The notes beneath the pieces are model-generated. The model made no database searches, was not told where the DNA came from, and worked only from the letters and a program-made list of their open reading frames with translations. DNA of 25,773 nt from a bacterium (GTDB taxonomy: Bacteria > Spirochaetota > UBA4802 > UBA5550), in assembly GCA_024224995.1 (NCBI GenBank), contig JAAENB010000508.1, positions 1 to 25,773 of the forward strand. Reading direction: 5' to 3'. The translations under genes and the position numbers were made by a program. Below are positions 1 through 8,124 of this stretch, piece by piece (the stretch's first letter is position 1; each line of letters begins with the position of its first letter).

Positions 1-373
1 AATAACTTCACCAGGGTGATGGGTATTTCTCATAACGTGGGGCTTCCAGCCCCTCGTGATGAAGAAGGAGGCCCTGATTTATATCTTAGTTTTTTAAGAG
101 TTCGGACCCCGGGTTGCGTCTTCATATAAGGTATATCAACCCGGAATGTAAATTATGCCTGCCTGGAGTAATGCCTCTACAGAACGTTCGGAACTCGCTC
201 CGCTCAGACAGCCTCACAACCTGCCGAGGCATTACTCCAGGCAGGCATAATTTACATTCCGAATGACGTTTTTCGGTATATTAAGACACGACCGACTCTG
301 TGTAACGGGGAAAAAATACGTTAGAAACAAAATAGAATTGCGAGCTGCAGCTGCCCCCCGCCTGTAGTCCCGG
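1..373. repeat. Palindromic dispersed repeat region at the left edge
   Basis: No gene is visible here. A hairpin GGGGCT-tcc-AGCCCC lies near 40-54. A perfect inverted repeat has two 35-base arms at 143-177 and 226-260, separated by 48 bases. The stretch about 120-152 (ATAAGGTATAT, then AACCCGGAATGTAA) recurs with few changes at about 25718-25749. The motif at about 305-336 (GGGGAAAAAATA, TTAGAAAC, AAATAG) recurs at 25683-25712 and in weaker form at about 25480-25500. I read this as one family of dispersed palindromic repeats. It carries no transposase, so it could be a MITE-like or REP-like element. Confidence 0.65.
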
Positions 374-1735
374 CTAATCTATTTGGGGTAAATGCTCCAG
401 AGCTTTTTCAATTTCGTCCCTGGGGTAATCATAATCTTCAAGGGAACCGGAAAGATACTGTTCATAGGCCGTAAGGTCAAAATGGCCATGGCCCGTGAGG
501 CAGAAGAGAATGGTTTTTTCTTTCCCTTCTTCTTTTGCCAATAAGGCTTCATCAACAGCGGCTTTAATGGCGTGAGAGGATTCCGGGGCCGGCAAAATCC
601 CTTCGGACTTGGAGAATAAAATAGCGGCTTCAAAGCATTTATTTTGATGATAGGATATTGATTCCACAATACCCTCGTGATGGAGCAAACTCACTATAGG
701 GGACATCCCATGATACCTGAGACCACCGGCGTGAATACCGGCGGGAACAAAGGAATACCCCAGGGTATACATTTTTATTATGGGAGTTATTTTGCTGGAG
801 TCCCCATAGTCATAAGCGAATTTTCCGCTCGTGAGAGTAGGGCAGGCGGAAGGCTCAACGGCCAGTATTTTGATATTCTTGCCGTGTATCTTATCCCGGA
901 CAAAGGGGAAGGCGATACCGGCAAAATTTGAGCCACCTCCAACGCAGCCAATAAGCACGTCAGGATACTCTCCCGCCAGGGCCATCTGCTTTTGGGCTTC
1001 AAGTCCTATGATTGTCTGGTGTAAACAGACATGGTTAAAAACACTTCCCGAAGCGTAATTGACATCTTTGTTCCCGCGAGCCTCTTCCGAAGCTTCGCTC
1101 GCGGCAATGGCAATACTTCCCCGGCAGTCCGGGTCCCGGGTAAGAACAGCCCGGCCGGACTCAGTGTTGGTACTGGGGCTCGCGGTAACATCAGCTCCCC
1201 AGGTTTGCATCATTGTTTTCCTGTAGGGTTTCTGCTTAAAACTGATCTTTACCATATAGACATGGAGCTCCATATCAAAAAAGTTACAGGCAAGAGCTAA
1301 AGCGCTTCCCCATTGTCCTGCCCCCGTATCGGTGCAGAGTTTGTTGATACCTTCCTGTTTATTATAATAAGCCTGGGGCACGGCGGTATTCAGCTTATGG
1401 CTCCCTGTTGGAGAAACGCCCTCATACTTATAATAAATTTTCGCCGGAGTGCCCAATTTTTCTTCCAGTCTCCTGGCCCGGTAGAGTGGAGAGGGCCTCC
1501 ATAAGTTGTATATTTTTAATACCTCTTCGGGAATTTTAATGGAACTCTTTTTGCTTCCCTCCTGCAAGATCAGGTTCATGGGCATTATTTCATTTGACTC
1601 TTCAAAGGTAACGGGCTTGCCCGTTACCGGGCTTATGGCCGGGGGGAGAGGCGTGGGAAGATCACTCAGGATATTATACCAATGACGGGGTATCTCCTTT
1701 TCAGGTAAAATGATTTTTGTCGATTCTTCGGGCAT
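374..1735 (-). CDS. TrpB2-type PLP-dependent enzyme (tryptophan synthase beta-like)
   Basis: A 453-residue fold-type II PLP enzyme of the TrpB2 branch, whose members are longer than ordinary TrpB. Visible signatures are the N-terminal WRPSPLYRARRLEE segment, the PLP-lysine motif SPTGSHKLNTA (Lys about 114), TGAGQWGSALA, the phosphate-binding glycine loop GCVGGGSN and a C-terminal LTGHGHFDL. The family joins indole to serine to make tryptophan, or acts as a serine or threonine deaminase. The ORF opens further upstream to 1801, but that start lies inside the preceding gene. The ATG at 1735 follows CCGGAG and sits 28 bases after the activator's stop, so I chose it. No trpA is nearby. It is the last gene of the dehydratase operon, which suggests a pathway-specific role such as supplying or consuming an aromatic amino acid. 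Confidence 0.88.
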   Translation of the reverse strand: MPEESTKIILPEKEIPRHWYNILSDLPTPLPPAISPVTGKPVTFEESNEIMPMNLILQEGSKKSSIKIPEEVLKIYNLWRPSPLYRARRLEEKLGTPAKIYYKYEGVSPTGSHKLNTAVPQAYYNKQEGINKLCTDTGAGQWGSALALACNFFDMELHVYMVKISFKQKPYRKTMMQTWGADVTASPSTNTESGRAVLTRDPDCRGSIAIAASEASEEARGNKDVNYASGSVFNHVCLHQTIIGLEAQKQMALAGEYPDVLIGCVGGGSNFAGIAFPFVRDKIHGKNIKILAVEPSACPTLTSGKFAYDYGDSSKITPIIKMYTLGYSFVPAGIHAGGLRYHGMSPIVSLLHHEGIVESISYHQNKCFEAAILFSKSEGILPAPESSHAIKAAVDEALLAKEEGKEKTILFCLTGHGHFDLTAYEQYLSGSLEDYDYPRDEIEKALEHLPQID

Positions 1736-1763
1736 AATTCCTGTCTCCGGTAATGGGATTTTA

Positions 1764-2546
1764 TTATTTTTTAAGCAGCTTTTTAGCGAGAACCGCCGCA
1801 CCTAATGCCCCGACAATTTGAGGCTCTTCCGGAATGATAATATCTTTCCCGGTCTCGTTTTCAAGGGCCAGTTTCATGCCCCTGTTCTTGGCAACGCCGC
1901 CGGTAAAACAGATCACGCTGTTCTCCAGCCCAATCCTGCTCGCCATACTGATGACACGGCGGGCAATAGCCTGGTGAACACCGGCCAAAATATCGGCGTG
2001 GGAGGCGCCGTCAGCGATGAGGGAAACAACTTCCGACTCGGCGAATACGGCGCACATGCTGCTGATGGTTTTTGGATCCTTAGCGTTTAAAGAAATAGAA
2101 CCAACCTCGTCAAGGTTCAGTTCAAGGCAATGGGAAACAAGTTCAATAAATCTTCCTGTTCCGGCAGCGCATTTATCATTCATCACAAAATCGAGAATTT
2201 CGCCGTCACTGCTTAACTTAATGCCTTTACTGTCCTGGCCGCCAATATCAATAATGGCCTCAACATCGGGATTCAGCCATTGGGCGCCAACGCCATGACA
2301 GGTAATTTCAGTAATGGCTTTATCGGCGAAATCGGCCTTAATTCTCCCGTAGCCCGTAGCGACTATTTTGCTTATATCGGTCCTGGGAATATTAGCCTTT
2401 TCGCAGGCCATTTCCAGAACCCGCAGGGCGGGGTTTTTTATTCCCGATCCTGTGGGCAGCACGGCGTGGCCCAGGATAGTGCTGTCTTCCAGTACCACAG
2501 CCTTGGTTGTTGCTGATCCAAGATCTACTCCAGCTACAATATTCAT
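1764..2546 (-). CDS. 2-hydroxyacyl-CoA dehydratase activator (archerase ATPase)
   Basis: A 260-residue ASKHA-fold ATPase of the BadF/BcrA/HgdC family, matching the usual length of HgdC-type activators. The N-terminal phosphate loop is GVDLGSATTKAVVL and the central motif is DIGGQDSKGIK (about 100-110). Cys126 (NDKCAAGTG) and Cys165 (SSMCAVFAESE) are the two residues that in this family ligate a 4Fe-4S cluster bridging the homodimer. The protein hydrolyses ATP to push one low-potential electron into the dehydratase and is oxygen sensitive. AGGAG lies 7 bases before the ATG. The gene directly follows both dehydratase subunits, so they are the obvious partner. A single activator gene argues against a four-subunit benzoyl-CoA reductase. 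Confidence 0.92.
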   Translation of the reverse strand: MNIVAGVDLGSATTKAVVLEDSTILGHAVLPTGSGIKNPALRVLEMACEKANIPRTDISKIVATGYGRIKADFADKAITEITCHGVGAQWLNPDVEAIIDIGGQDSKGIKLSSDGEILDFVMNDKCAAGTGRFIELVSHCLELNLDEVGSISLNAKDPKTISSMCAVFAESEVVSLIADGASHADILAGVHQAIARRVISMASRIGLENSVICFTGGVAKNRGMKLALENETGKDIIIPEEPQIVGALGAAVLAKKLLKK

Positions 2547-2583
2547 ACGTCACTCCTGTATTGTTATTTGGTTTCTAAATATT

Positions 2584-3795
2584 TCAATTTTTCTTTTGTT
2601 CCAGCATTTCTATAAAAGCGTCCAGCCTTGTGCGCACGGCCCCTTTGCTGTAAATACCCTTGTCCAGGGGGTCAGCGTCAATAATAATAGAGGGGATCTT
2701 AAATTCTTTTTGCATATATTCCGATATGGCGTGGCAGCCGCTGCCAATAACCCTGCATCCCCAGGGAAGAAAATGAACAATACCGTCCACCTGCCATTCC
2801 TTTGCGAGATAAGCGATTATCTCCACGCGCCTTTCAAATGAACCAACGGTAATCATTTTGAGGTATTTTCTCGCGATGGCCGTGATTAATTCATCAAGAG
2901 AATCATCTTCATTAAACTCGACTTTATTCCAGAATGCCGTGGCGAACATCTCCGAAACAAACATTGCGTTCCTTTTTTCAATTTCCTGCAGCAATGAAAC
3001 ATCATGGAGGGGGAAATAATGGCCGGCGTTCAAGAGCCGTATTTGTTGTTCATCTTTTTGGGTGTTTTGTTGATTTATGGTTTCATGTTTTTCATATAAG
3101 GAGCGGTAAAAATCGGCCACTTTTAACTGGTCGCCGCACATATTGAACACGGGAAAAAAATTAAAAAAGGCCTGGGCTCCTCCGATTGGAGGCGGGAAGG
3201 CTTTTCGAGTGTCCAGGTACTTTCTAAAATTATCGATGGCAAGGTTGCTCCTGGTAAGTGACGTCATAAGCTTCTCCCGGGACAGGCTGGTCCCGGTCAG
3301 CTCTTCCAGCACTCCAATAACATACCGGAGTTCCCCGGTTAAAAATTCCAGGGCGCTCTCCCGGTCGTTACGGCTTGGTACGTTTATCAAATGAAAGGGA
3401 ACATCAATCATACGCGCCGCAGCCTCAAATGATTTTCCCTGGGCGTCGCAGCTGGTAACCATGGTAGACACAACCAGATCCGGGTCAGGAAATTGGTCAA
3501 ACCCAATGGCCCCTAAAGTATAATTACAAAAAGTACAGGTATCCCTGGAAAAACCCAGGCTGTCGGCTTTGTCAAGGGACCTGTTCTCAAAACCGAGAAC
3601 TTCCATAAGACCGCTATAGGTTTCGGGCATAAAGGGGATCACGTCAAAAGCGTAAAATATTTCCGTTGGAGAGGGATTATTGACCCATACTAATTTTTGT
3701 TCTCCCCGCCTTTCGCGCTCACAGTTTTTGAGAAAATCCATTATTAAAGCTGCCATTTCTTTGTTTGACTTTAGTATGGAAAGTGAAGTGACCAT
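2584..3795 (-). CDS. 2-hydroxyacyl-CoA dehydratase subunit (HgdA/HgdB family), first of two
   Basis: A 403-residue member of the HgdB/FldB/HadB superfamily. Likely cluster ligands are the cysteines in DTCTFCNYTLG, in TSCDAQGK and in the C-terminal WGCRVIGSGCHA; the tail IPSIIIDADPLDKG also fits the family. With its partner it would remove water from an (R)-2-hydroxyacyl-CoA by a ketyl-radical mechanism after one-electron priming by the activator. AAGGAG lies 8-9 bases before the ATG at 3795. It sits 53 bases after the other subunit gene and 37 bases before the activator. No CoA-transferase or 2-hydroxyacid dehydrogenase, which normally accompany such enzymes, is encoded in the window. The substrate cannot be deduced. 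Confidence 0.87.
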   Translation of the reverse strand: MVTSLSILKSNKEMAALIMDFLKNCERERRGEQKLVWVNNPSPTEIFYAFDVIPFMPETYSGLMEVLGFENRSLDKADSLGFSRDTCTFCNYTLGAIGFDQFPDPDLVVSTMVTSCDAQGKSFEAAARMIDVPFHLINVPSRNDRESALEFLTGELRYVIGVLEELTGTSLSREKLMTSLTRSNLAIDNFRKYLDTRKAFPPPIGGAQAFFNFFPVFNMCGDQLKVADFYRSLYEKHETINQQNTQKDEQQIRLLNAGHYFPLHDVSLLQEIEKRNAMFVSEMFATAFWNKVEFNEDDSLDELITAIARKYLKMITVGSFERRVEIIAYLAKEWQVDGIVHFLPWGCRVIGSGCHAISEYMQKEFKIPSIIIDADPLDKGIYSKGAVRTRLDAFIEMLEQKKN

Positions 3796-3848
3796 ATACG
3801 GTTCTCCTTTAATAATAAAAAAATAACAAAAGCATAACAGGCGATAGA

Positions 3849-4997
3849 TTATAATCTTTCAAGGAACGCCTGGATCCTTGTGTTCAACTGGCCATAGTCC
3901 TGGTCCGTCAGCTCGGTCTCGATACTCAAAAAAGGAGTATCCAGCTCTTTGCATAACTTCCGCACCAGGGGAATATCGTATAAATTGGGATCGCAAAACT
4001 TTAAAGAATAATATATAACGCCATGAGCGCCGGATTGCTCAATTTTTTCCGTAATGATCTTTTCCCGCTCTTCCAGGGAAAACATACGGGGGCATGGAGA
4101 GTTTTTGCTATAGGTTTCGGCAATTGTTTCAAGAGCGCTCACGCCCGGTTGTGGATTTTTGTAATGCGCATAGGACCGCCACCCGGTGCAGAGATAATCA
4201 TCAACCAGGTTCACGAAATTTGATTCAATAATGTCAATAATCTTGTAACTGTTTTTGGGTAAGAGACTTCCAATAAGTAATATATTGGGATTGTTGTTTT
4301 TTTCTTTTTCATTTTTTTCCAGAAGACTCGCCATCTCTTCCAGGGGATTGATGTATAAAGCGGGATCAGCGGTTAAGAGTTTATGGATAATTCTATAAAA
4401 AATATTCCTGTTCAGGGTGCCCCCTGCCGATTGCCCGTTCCTGAGAGCCTGGTCTATTCTTTCCAGGGCGGCCCGGACCCTGCCGAATAAGGCCATTGCT
4501 TCGGATAATTCTTCTTCCGTAATGGGACTTCCCTTGAGCTCTTCAAGGATTCCCTTCATGTCATTGAGCTGGGATAAATAATACGTATAATTATTTTCCC
4601 TCCCCGGAGTTCTGGGAATATCGAGCTGGTAAAGCATTTTAGGCCCGATCTTAAAATGATCAAGATTGTCTATCATACCCCGAATATTATCGCAGGTATG
4701 GGCCGCGATTATTCCGTCAAAAGTATTAAAATCATCTTTGTTCTTTATGAAATCTCCAATGCACCCCCTGACAAAGGGGCAGGTGTTTCTCTGCATGTAA
4801 GTGTCGCCGATTGAAACAGCAGCGGGACTGGCTGATTTAAAAATACGGAAGGGTATATATCCTGCCGCGTAAATGATTTCCTGTGGGACATAGCGGCAGA
4901 AATAGCCGATAGATCTTTTTGAGGACTCAACAGCGCCACCCTCTTTTTGTTCACCGATAATAGTATCAATAAGAGTTTTAAGTTCAATATTGTTCAC
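3849..4997 (-). CDS. 2-hydroxyacyl-CoA dehydratase subunit (HgdA/HgdB family), second of two
   Basis: A 382-residue dehydratase subunit, first gene of its operon. Typical motifs are YFCRYVPQEIIYAAGYIPFR at the N terminus, then cysteines in RNTCPFVRGCIGD, AAHTCDNIRGMID and YSLKFCDPNLYD, which likely provide the 4Fe-4S ligands. It would pair with the 403-residue subunit as a heterodimer. The start is a GTG at 4997 with CAGGA about 9 bases upstream; no in-frame ATG lies nearby. The leader of roughly 170 bases runs back to a symmetric promoter region at 5164-5206. The protein could also be described as a benzoyl-CoA reductase BcrB/C-like subunit, but the single activator favours a dehydratase. 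Confidence 0.85.
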   Translation of the reverse strand: MNNIELKTLIDTIIGEQKEGGAVESSKRSIGYFCRYVPQEIIYAAGYIPFRIFKSASPAAVSIGDTYMQRNTCPFVRGCIGDFIKNKDDFNTFDGIIAAHTCDNIRGMIDNLDHFKIGPKMLYQLDIPRTPGRENNYTYYLSQLNDMKGILEELKGSPITEEELSEAMALFGRVRAALERIDQALRNGQSAGGTLNRNIFYRIIHKLLTADPALYINPLEEMASLLEKNEKEKNNNPNILLIGSLLPKNSYKIIDIIESNFVNLVDDYLCTGWRSYAHYKNPQPGVSALETIAETYSKNSPCPRMFSLEEREKIITEKIEQSGAHGVIYYSLKFCDPNLYDIPLVRKLCKELDTPFLSIETELTDQDYGQLNTRIQAFLERL

Positions 4998-5163
4998 TGG
5001 TTTTTTCCTGGTATAAAGAATTAGCCTAAAAAATTTTTTTTTAATTTTACTCTAGTCGGGGCAATCAATAAAAGGATTCTACTCAGATTCGACCATATGA
5101 GGTCAAGAAAAAAATAGAATATTATAATTTTTTCTTGACTTTATTGTTCCCGGTTATTAACAA

Positions 5164-5206
5164 TTTTATTGTATTATATAGCGCTTTCATATATAATACA
5201 ATAAAA
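5164..5206. promoter_or_regulatory. Symmetric divergent promoter/operator palindrome
   Basis: Two perfect 17-base arms (5164-5180 and 5190-5206) flank a 9-base centre. Because of the symmetry, each strand carries TTGTAT, a 17-base spacer and a perfect TATAAT. On the plus strand the boxes are 5169-5174 and 5192-5197; on the minus strand they are 5201-5196 and 5178-5173. The plus promoter would start RNA about 60 bases before the GNAT gene and the minus one about 170 bases before the dehydratase operon. The two promoters overlap completely, so both could not be occupied at once, and a dimeric regulator could bind the symmetric site. A hairpin or terminator function is an alternative. Confidence 0.5.
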
Positions 5207-5262
5207 AATTTTATAAAAATATAAATGTATGCATTTAGCTCCCGGGTACCTGGAAAATTGAA

Positions 5263-6381
5263 ATGGTTAAAACTCCAAAACTTCTAAAACAGCAGGAACA
5301 GGCCTTACTGCAGAAATATAATTTTTTACGCGAAATCAAATATGAAAAATTGACTTCCGTATACCCCTCTCATAAATTAAATGAGCTGGCAGACTTTATT
5401 GATCTGTGCTGGCGCGCGGGCTATAAAGATCAATTCCGGTTTGATTATACCCCGGACTATTTGAAGTGGCTTTTTGTCCCTGGTGAGCCGGGATTGGATC
5501 ATAGCCGGGTGGCGCTCTCCGGTGATACCATAGCGGCTGTATTTTTCTCTGTCCCGAGAACAGTCTTTTTCCAGGGCCGTTCTTTTAAGACTGTTCTCTT
5601 AACGGGGTTAAGCGTACACCCTGAATTCCAGGCAAAGGGGGTGAGCCAGCATATCTCTCTTAACATTCAGGAACAGGCTATGGAAACAAGCGGAGGACTG
5701 TTCTGCTGGTTCCATAGTTCTCCGGAAAATATTTCCCCGAGCCAGCGTATACACACTGAATGTGAAAAAGAATTTTTTGACTTGTGGGGCAGGTATCACC
5801 TCAAAGTTCTTGAATGTAATAACGGGCAGGAAGAAATAGACAGGAACAATATTGATAAGGGCCATACTCTCCCTCCGGAATTTGAGGTAATAGGCGAAAA
5901 TAATTATAACGAGGTAAGCCTTTTTCTTAACGAAGAGGCCAAAAAGGGAACAGGGGGACGGATGTTTAGCCCTGAAGAGTTCAAACAATATGCCTGTTAT
6001 AAAGGAGAATACAGTAATTTTTCGAGTTACGGAATACTTTTCAGGAAAGAGAAAGAGATTGCCGGTGTGATTGTGGGCTACACTATCGATATACTTGGAG
6101 AAGATAGAAATACTATATTCTTCCTTGATTATCTTTATTTTAATAATGAAATAGAAGCCGACTCTCCCGGTTCCTTTACTTCTTTTGTAAACGATAGTGC
6201 CGGTATCATAAAAAAAAGATTTACCGTAACGGGAATATTGACCATTGATCAGCGTCCCGGAAAAAAAGAGGGCTTTACGCCCACCGGTGGTATTATCACC
6301 TGCAACAGTGTTCCTTTTTGCGATGAATTTATAAAAAAAGAGAGGCTGAAAAGAAAAAGCCCGGTATTAGACTATAAATAG
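5263..6381 (+). CDS. GNAT-family N-acyltransferase
   Basis: A 372-residue protein with a GNAT acetyltransferase fold in its first half. The beta4/motif A stretch reads TGLSVHPEFQAKGVSQHISL (about 108-127), where QAKGVS stands for the usual Q/RxxGxG/A acyl-CoA loop. The second half (about 230-350) looks like another mixed alpha/beta domain, so a tandem GNAT architecture is possible. The family moves an acyl group from CoA or an acyl carrier to an amine. The RBS is weak (GGAAAA about 8 bases before the ATG). It diverges from the dehydratase operon and its 3' end overlaps the fatty-acyl-AMP ligase gene by 15 bases. Between an acyl-ACP cassette and a decarboxylase, an N-acylating role in the pathway is an attractive inference. 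Confidence 0.7.
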   Translation: MVKTPKLLKQQEQALLQKYNFLREIKYEKLTSVYPSHKLNELADFIDLCWRAGYKDQFRFDYTPDYLKWLFVPGEPGLDHSRVALSGDTIAAVFFSVPRTVFFQGRSFKTVLLTGLSVHPEFQAKGVSQHISLNIQEQAMETSGGLFCWFHSSPENISPSQRIHTECEKEFFDLWGRYHLKVLECNNGQEEIDRNNIDKGHTLPPEFEVIGENNYNEVSLFLNEEAKKGTGGRMFSPEEFKQYACYKGEYSNFSSYGILFRKEKEIAGVIVGYTIDILGEDRNTIFFLDYLYFNNEIEADSPGSFTSFVNDSAGIIKKRFTVTGILTIDQRPGKKEGFTPTGGIITCNSVPFCDEFIKKERLKRKSPVLDYK

Positions 6382-8085
6382 ATCTTTGCAATGGTTTCTT
6401 CGAAGCTTTCCATTTGCCGTTTTAGGGATATCTCCCGGAGAAGCAGGTATAACCTTATGGGGAAGAATGCCAAAATGGTCCAATACTTCCTGCCTGATCT
6501 TTTTTTGTATTGTTTTTAATCTATCCTGGTCATTTGTTTTTGATTCAAACACAAGGGCCAGGTTTTCCGATCCTGTTCCGGGATCTATATAACTAAAGGC
6601 CGCGGCTTCCCGGTCCACACCTTCAACCTGTTTTACCACGTGCTCAATATCGGCGGGGTAATAATTACTGCCCCTGATAATTATCAATTCCTTCATGCGG
6701 CCCGTGATATAAAGCTCTTCGTTATGGATGAAGCCCAGGTCTCCGGTTTTGAGCCATCCCTGGTGGAAGGTATCCCCGGTATTATTTTTATTCTGATTAT
6801 AATAGCCTTTCATAACGGCACTTCCCTTAATATAGATCTCTCCAATAGTGCTCTCTTTTTTGGGCTCATTATTGGAATCACAGATCTTAACATCCATATC
6901 GTGGAGCGCTTTACCAACAGAGACTATTTCCATGGCGTACTCATCATCTTCACGGGCCAGAACTACCCGGTCACCGTTATGAAGGGAATCCCTGTTCAGG
7001 CGCAAGACCTTTGGGGGCTCCCAAAGAGCGGCAAAGGTGACAGCCAGTGTCGCTTCGGCCAGTCCGTAACAGGGAAACATGGCAGACTCGGCATAACCGG
7101 CTTTTGCGAATCGTTCATGGAATTTTTTAAGGACCTGTGGATTAATGGGTTCCGATCCGTTAAAAGCGGTTCGCAAGGAGCTTAAGTCAATTCCTTCCAG
7201 GTCTTTATCCTTTATTTTTTTGAGGCAGTAATTATAAGAAAAATTATTTCCCAGGCAAATGCTTGCCTTATATTCGGTAATATACCGGAACCATCGTATT
7301 GGCTGGTATATAAAAGCTTCAGGCGGGAAAAAAATTATTGGAAAATTATGGTAGAGAGGAGTTAGCATTCCCCCAATTAATCCCATGTCATGATATAAAG
7401 GAAGCCATGAAATGCAGATATCATCATGCTCTGATTCCAATCCCGCGCCAATACTTTCCAGGTTTGATTTAATATTTTCATGGCTTATGGGCACACCTTT
7501 GGGAGTGCCCGTGCTGCCTGAAGTATACTGGATAAAACAAATATCGTCAGGAGAGGGGGGAACGTAAGAGATTGTTCTCTCACGGTTAAAATCAAAATCG
7601 GAAATATCGAGAAAAGCGCATTCTCCTTCATATTCAGGGAACTCTTTTTCAAACGAAGGGAAATCGGCGTGCCGTGATATAAAAAAACGGGCCCCGCAGT
7701 CTTCGATCATATGGCTTAAACGGTCAACATAGTGTTTCAGGTCCCTGAATCCCAGGGGCGGCGCCGCCTGAACAACAATACCGCCGGCCAGGAGTATACC
7801 AAAAAAACAAAAAATAAATTCCGGGCACGTTGGTAGAACGACTACCACTCGATCTCCTTGTTCCAGGCCCTTTTCTTTAAGCGCATAAGCCAGGGCTGTT
7901 GATCTTTTGATTATATCCGAATAAGTATAGACAAACTCCTCATCATCGTTTGTTCGAAAATAAGCGCATACCCGGTCCGGCAATTCCCGTGAGTAATGAA
8001 GCATGGCATCACTAATGGAAGGGAAATCTTTTTGATATTTTTTAATATCAAGATTCCCGTGATTGTTAATATTTCTCATATTCAT
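6367..8085 (-). CDS. Fatty-acyl-AMP ligase (FAAL-like adenylate-forming enzyme)
   Basis: A 572-residue ANL-superfamily enzyme. Core motifs are QYTSGSTGTPKG (about 186-197; ATP phosphate loop), WLPLYHDMGLIGG, CYGLAEATLAVTFA and LKTGDLGF with GRMKELIIIRGSNYYPADIE (A7/A8 hinge). YGLAEATLAV and NYYPADIE are characteristic of FAALs, which activate a fatty or aryl acid as acyl-AMP and pass it to an acyl carrier protein rather than CoA. Lys in TANGKLRRN near the C terminus fits the catalytic lysine of the family. GGGAGGG lies 7 bases before the ATG at 8085. It is the last gene of the operon with the ACP, so loading that ACP is the likely job. Confidence 0.88.
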   Translation of the reverse strand: MNMRNINNHGNLDIKKYQKDFPSISDAMLHYSRELPDRVCAYFRTNDDEEFVYTYSDIIKRSTALAYALKEKGLEQGDRVVVVLPTCPEFIFCFFGILLAGGIVVQAAPPLGFRDLKHYVDRLSHMIEDCGARFFISRHADFPSFEKEFPEYEGECAFLDISDFDFNRERTISYVPPSPDDICFIQYTSGSTGTPKGVPISHENIKSNLESIGAGLESEHDDICISWLPLYHDMGLIGGMLTPLYHNFPIIFFPPEAFIYQPIRWFRYITEYKASICLGNNFSYNYCLKKIKDKDLEGIDLSSLRTAFNGSEPINPQVLKKFHERFAKAGYAESAMFPCYGLAEATLAVTFAALWEPPKVLRLNRDSLHNGDRVVLAREDDEYAMEIVSVGKALHDMDVKICDSNNEPKKESTIGEIYIKGSAVMKGYYNQNKNNTGDTFHQGWLKTGDLGFIHNEELYITGRMKELIIIRGSNYYPADIEHVVKQVEGVDREAAAFSYIDPGTGSENLALVFESKTNDQDRLKTIQKKIRQEVLDHFGILPHKVIPASPGDIPKTANGKLRRNHCKDLFIV

Positions 8086-8124
8086 AGAAGACCCTCCCTT
8101 CTTTTCCGAATATATTTTAATAAT

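Noticed and set aside
374..1801. Longer TrpB2 start at 1801
   Set aside because: It lies inside the activator gene and would add a non-conserved N terminus; the ATG at 1735 has an RBS.
1764..4997. Benzoyl-CoA reductase
   Set aside because: Class I benzoyl-CoA reductases need two different ATPase subunits; only one activator gene is present.
5135..5163. Promoter from TTGACT at 5135
   Set aside because: No acceptable -10 box lies 16-18 bases downstream; the symmetric pair at 5164-5206 is better.
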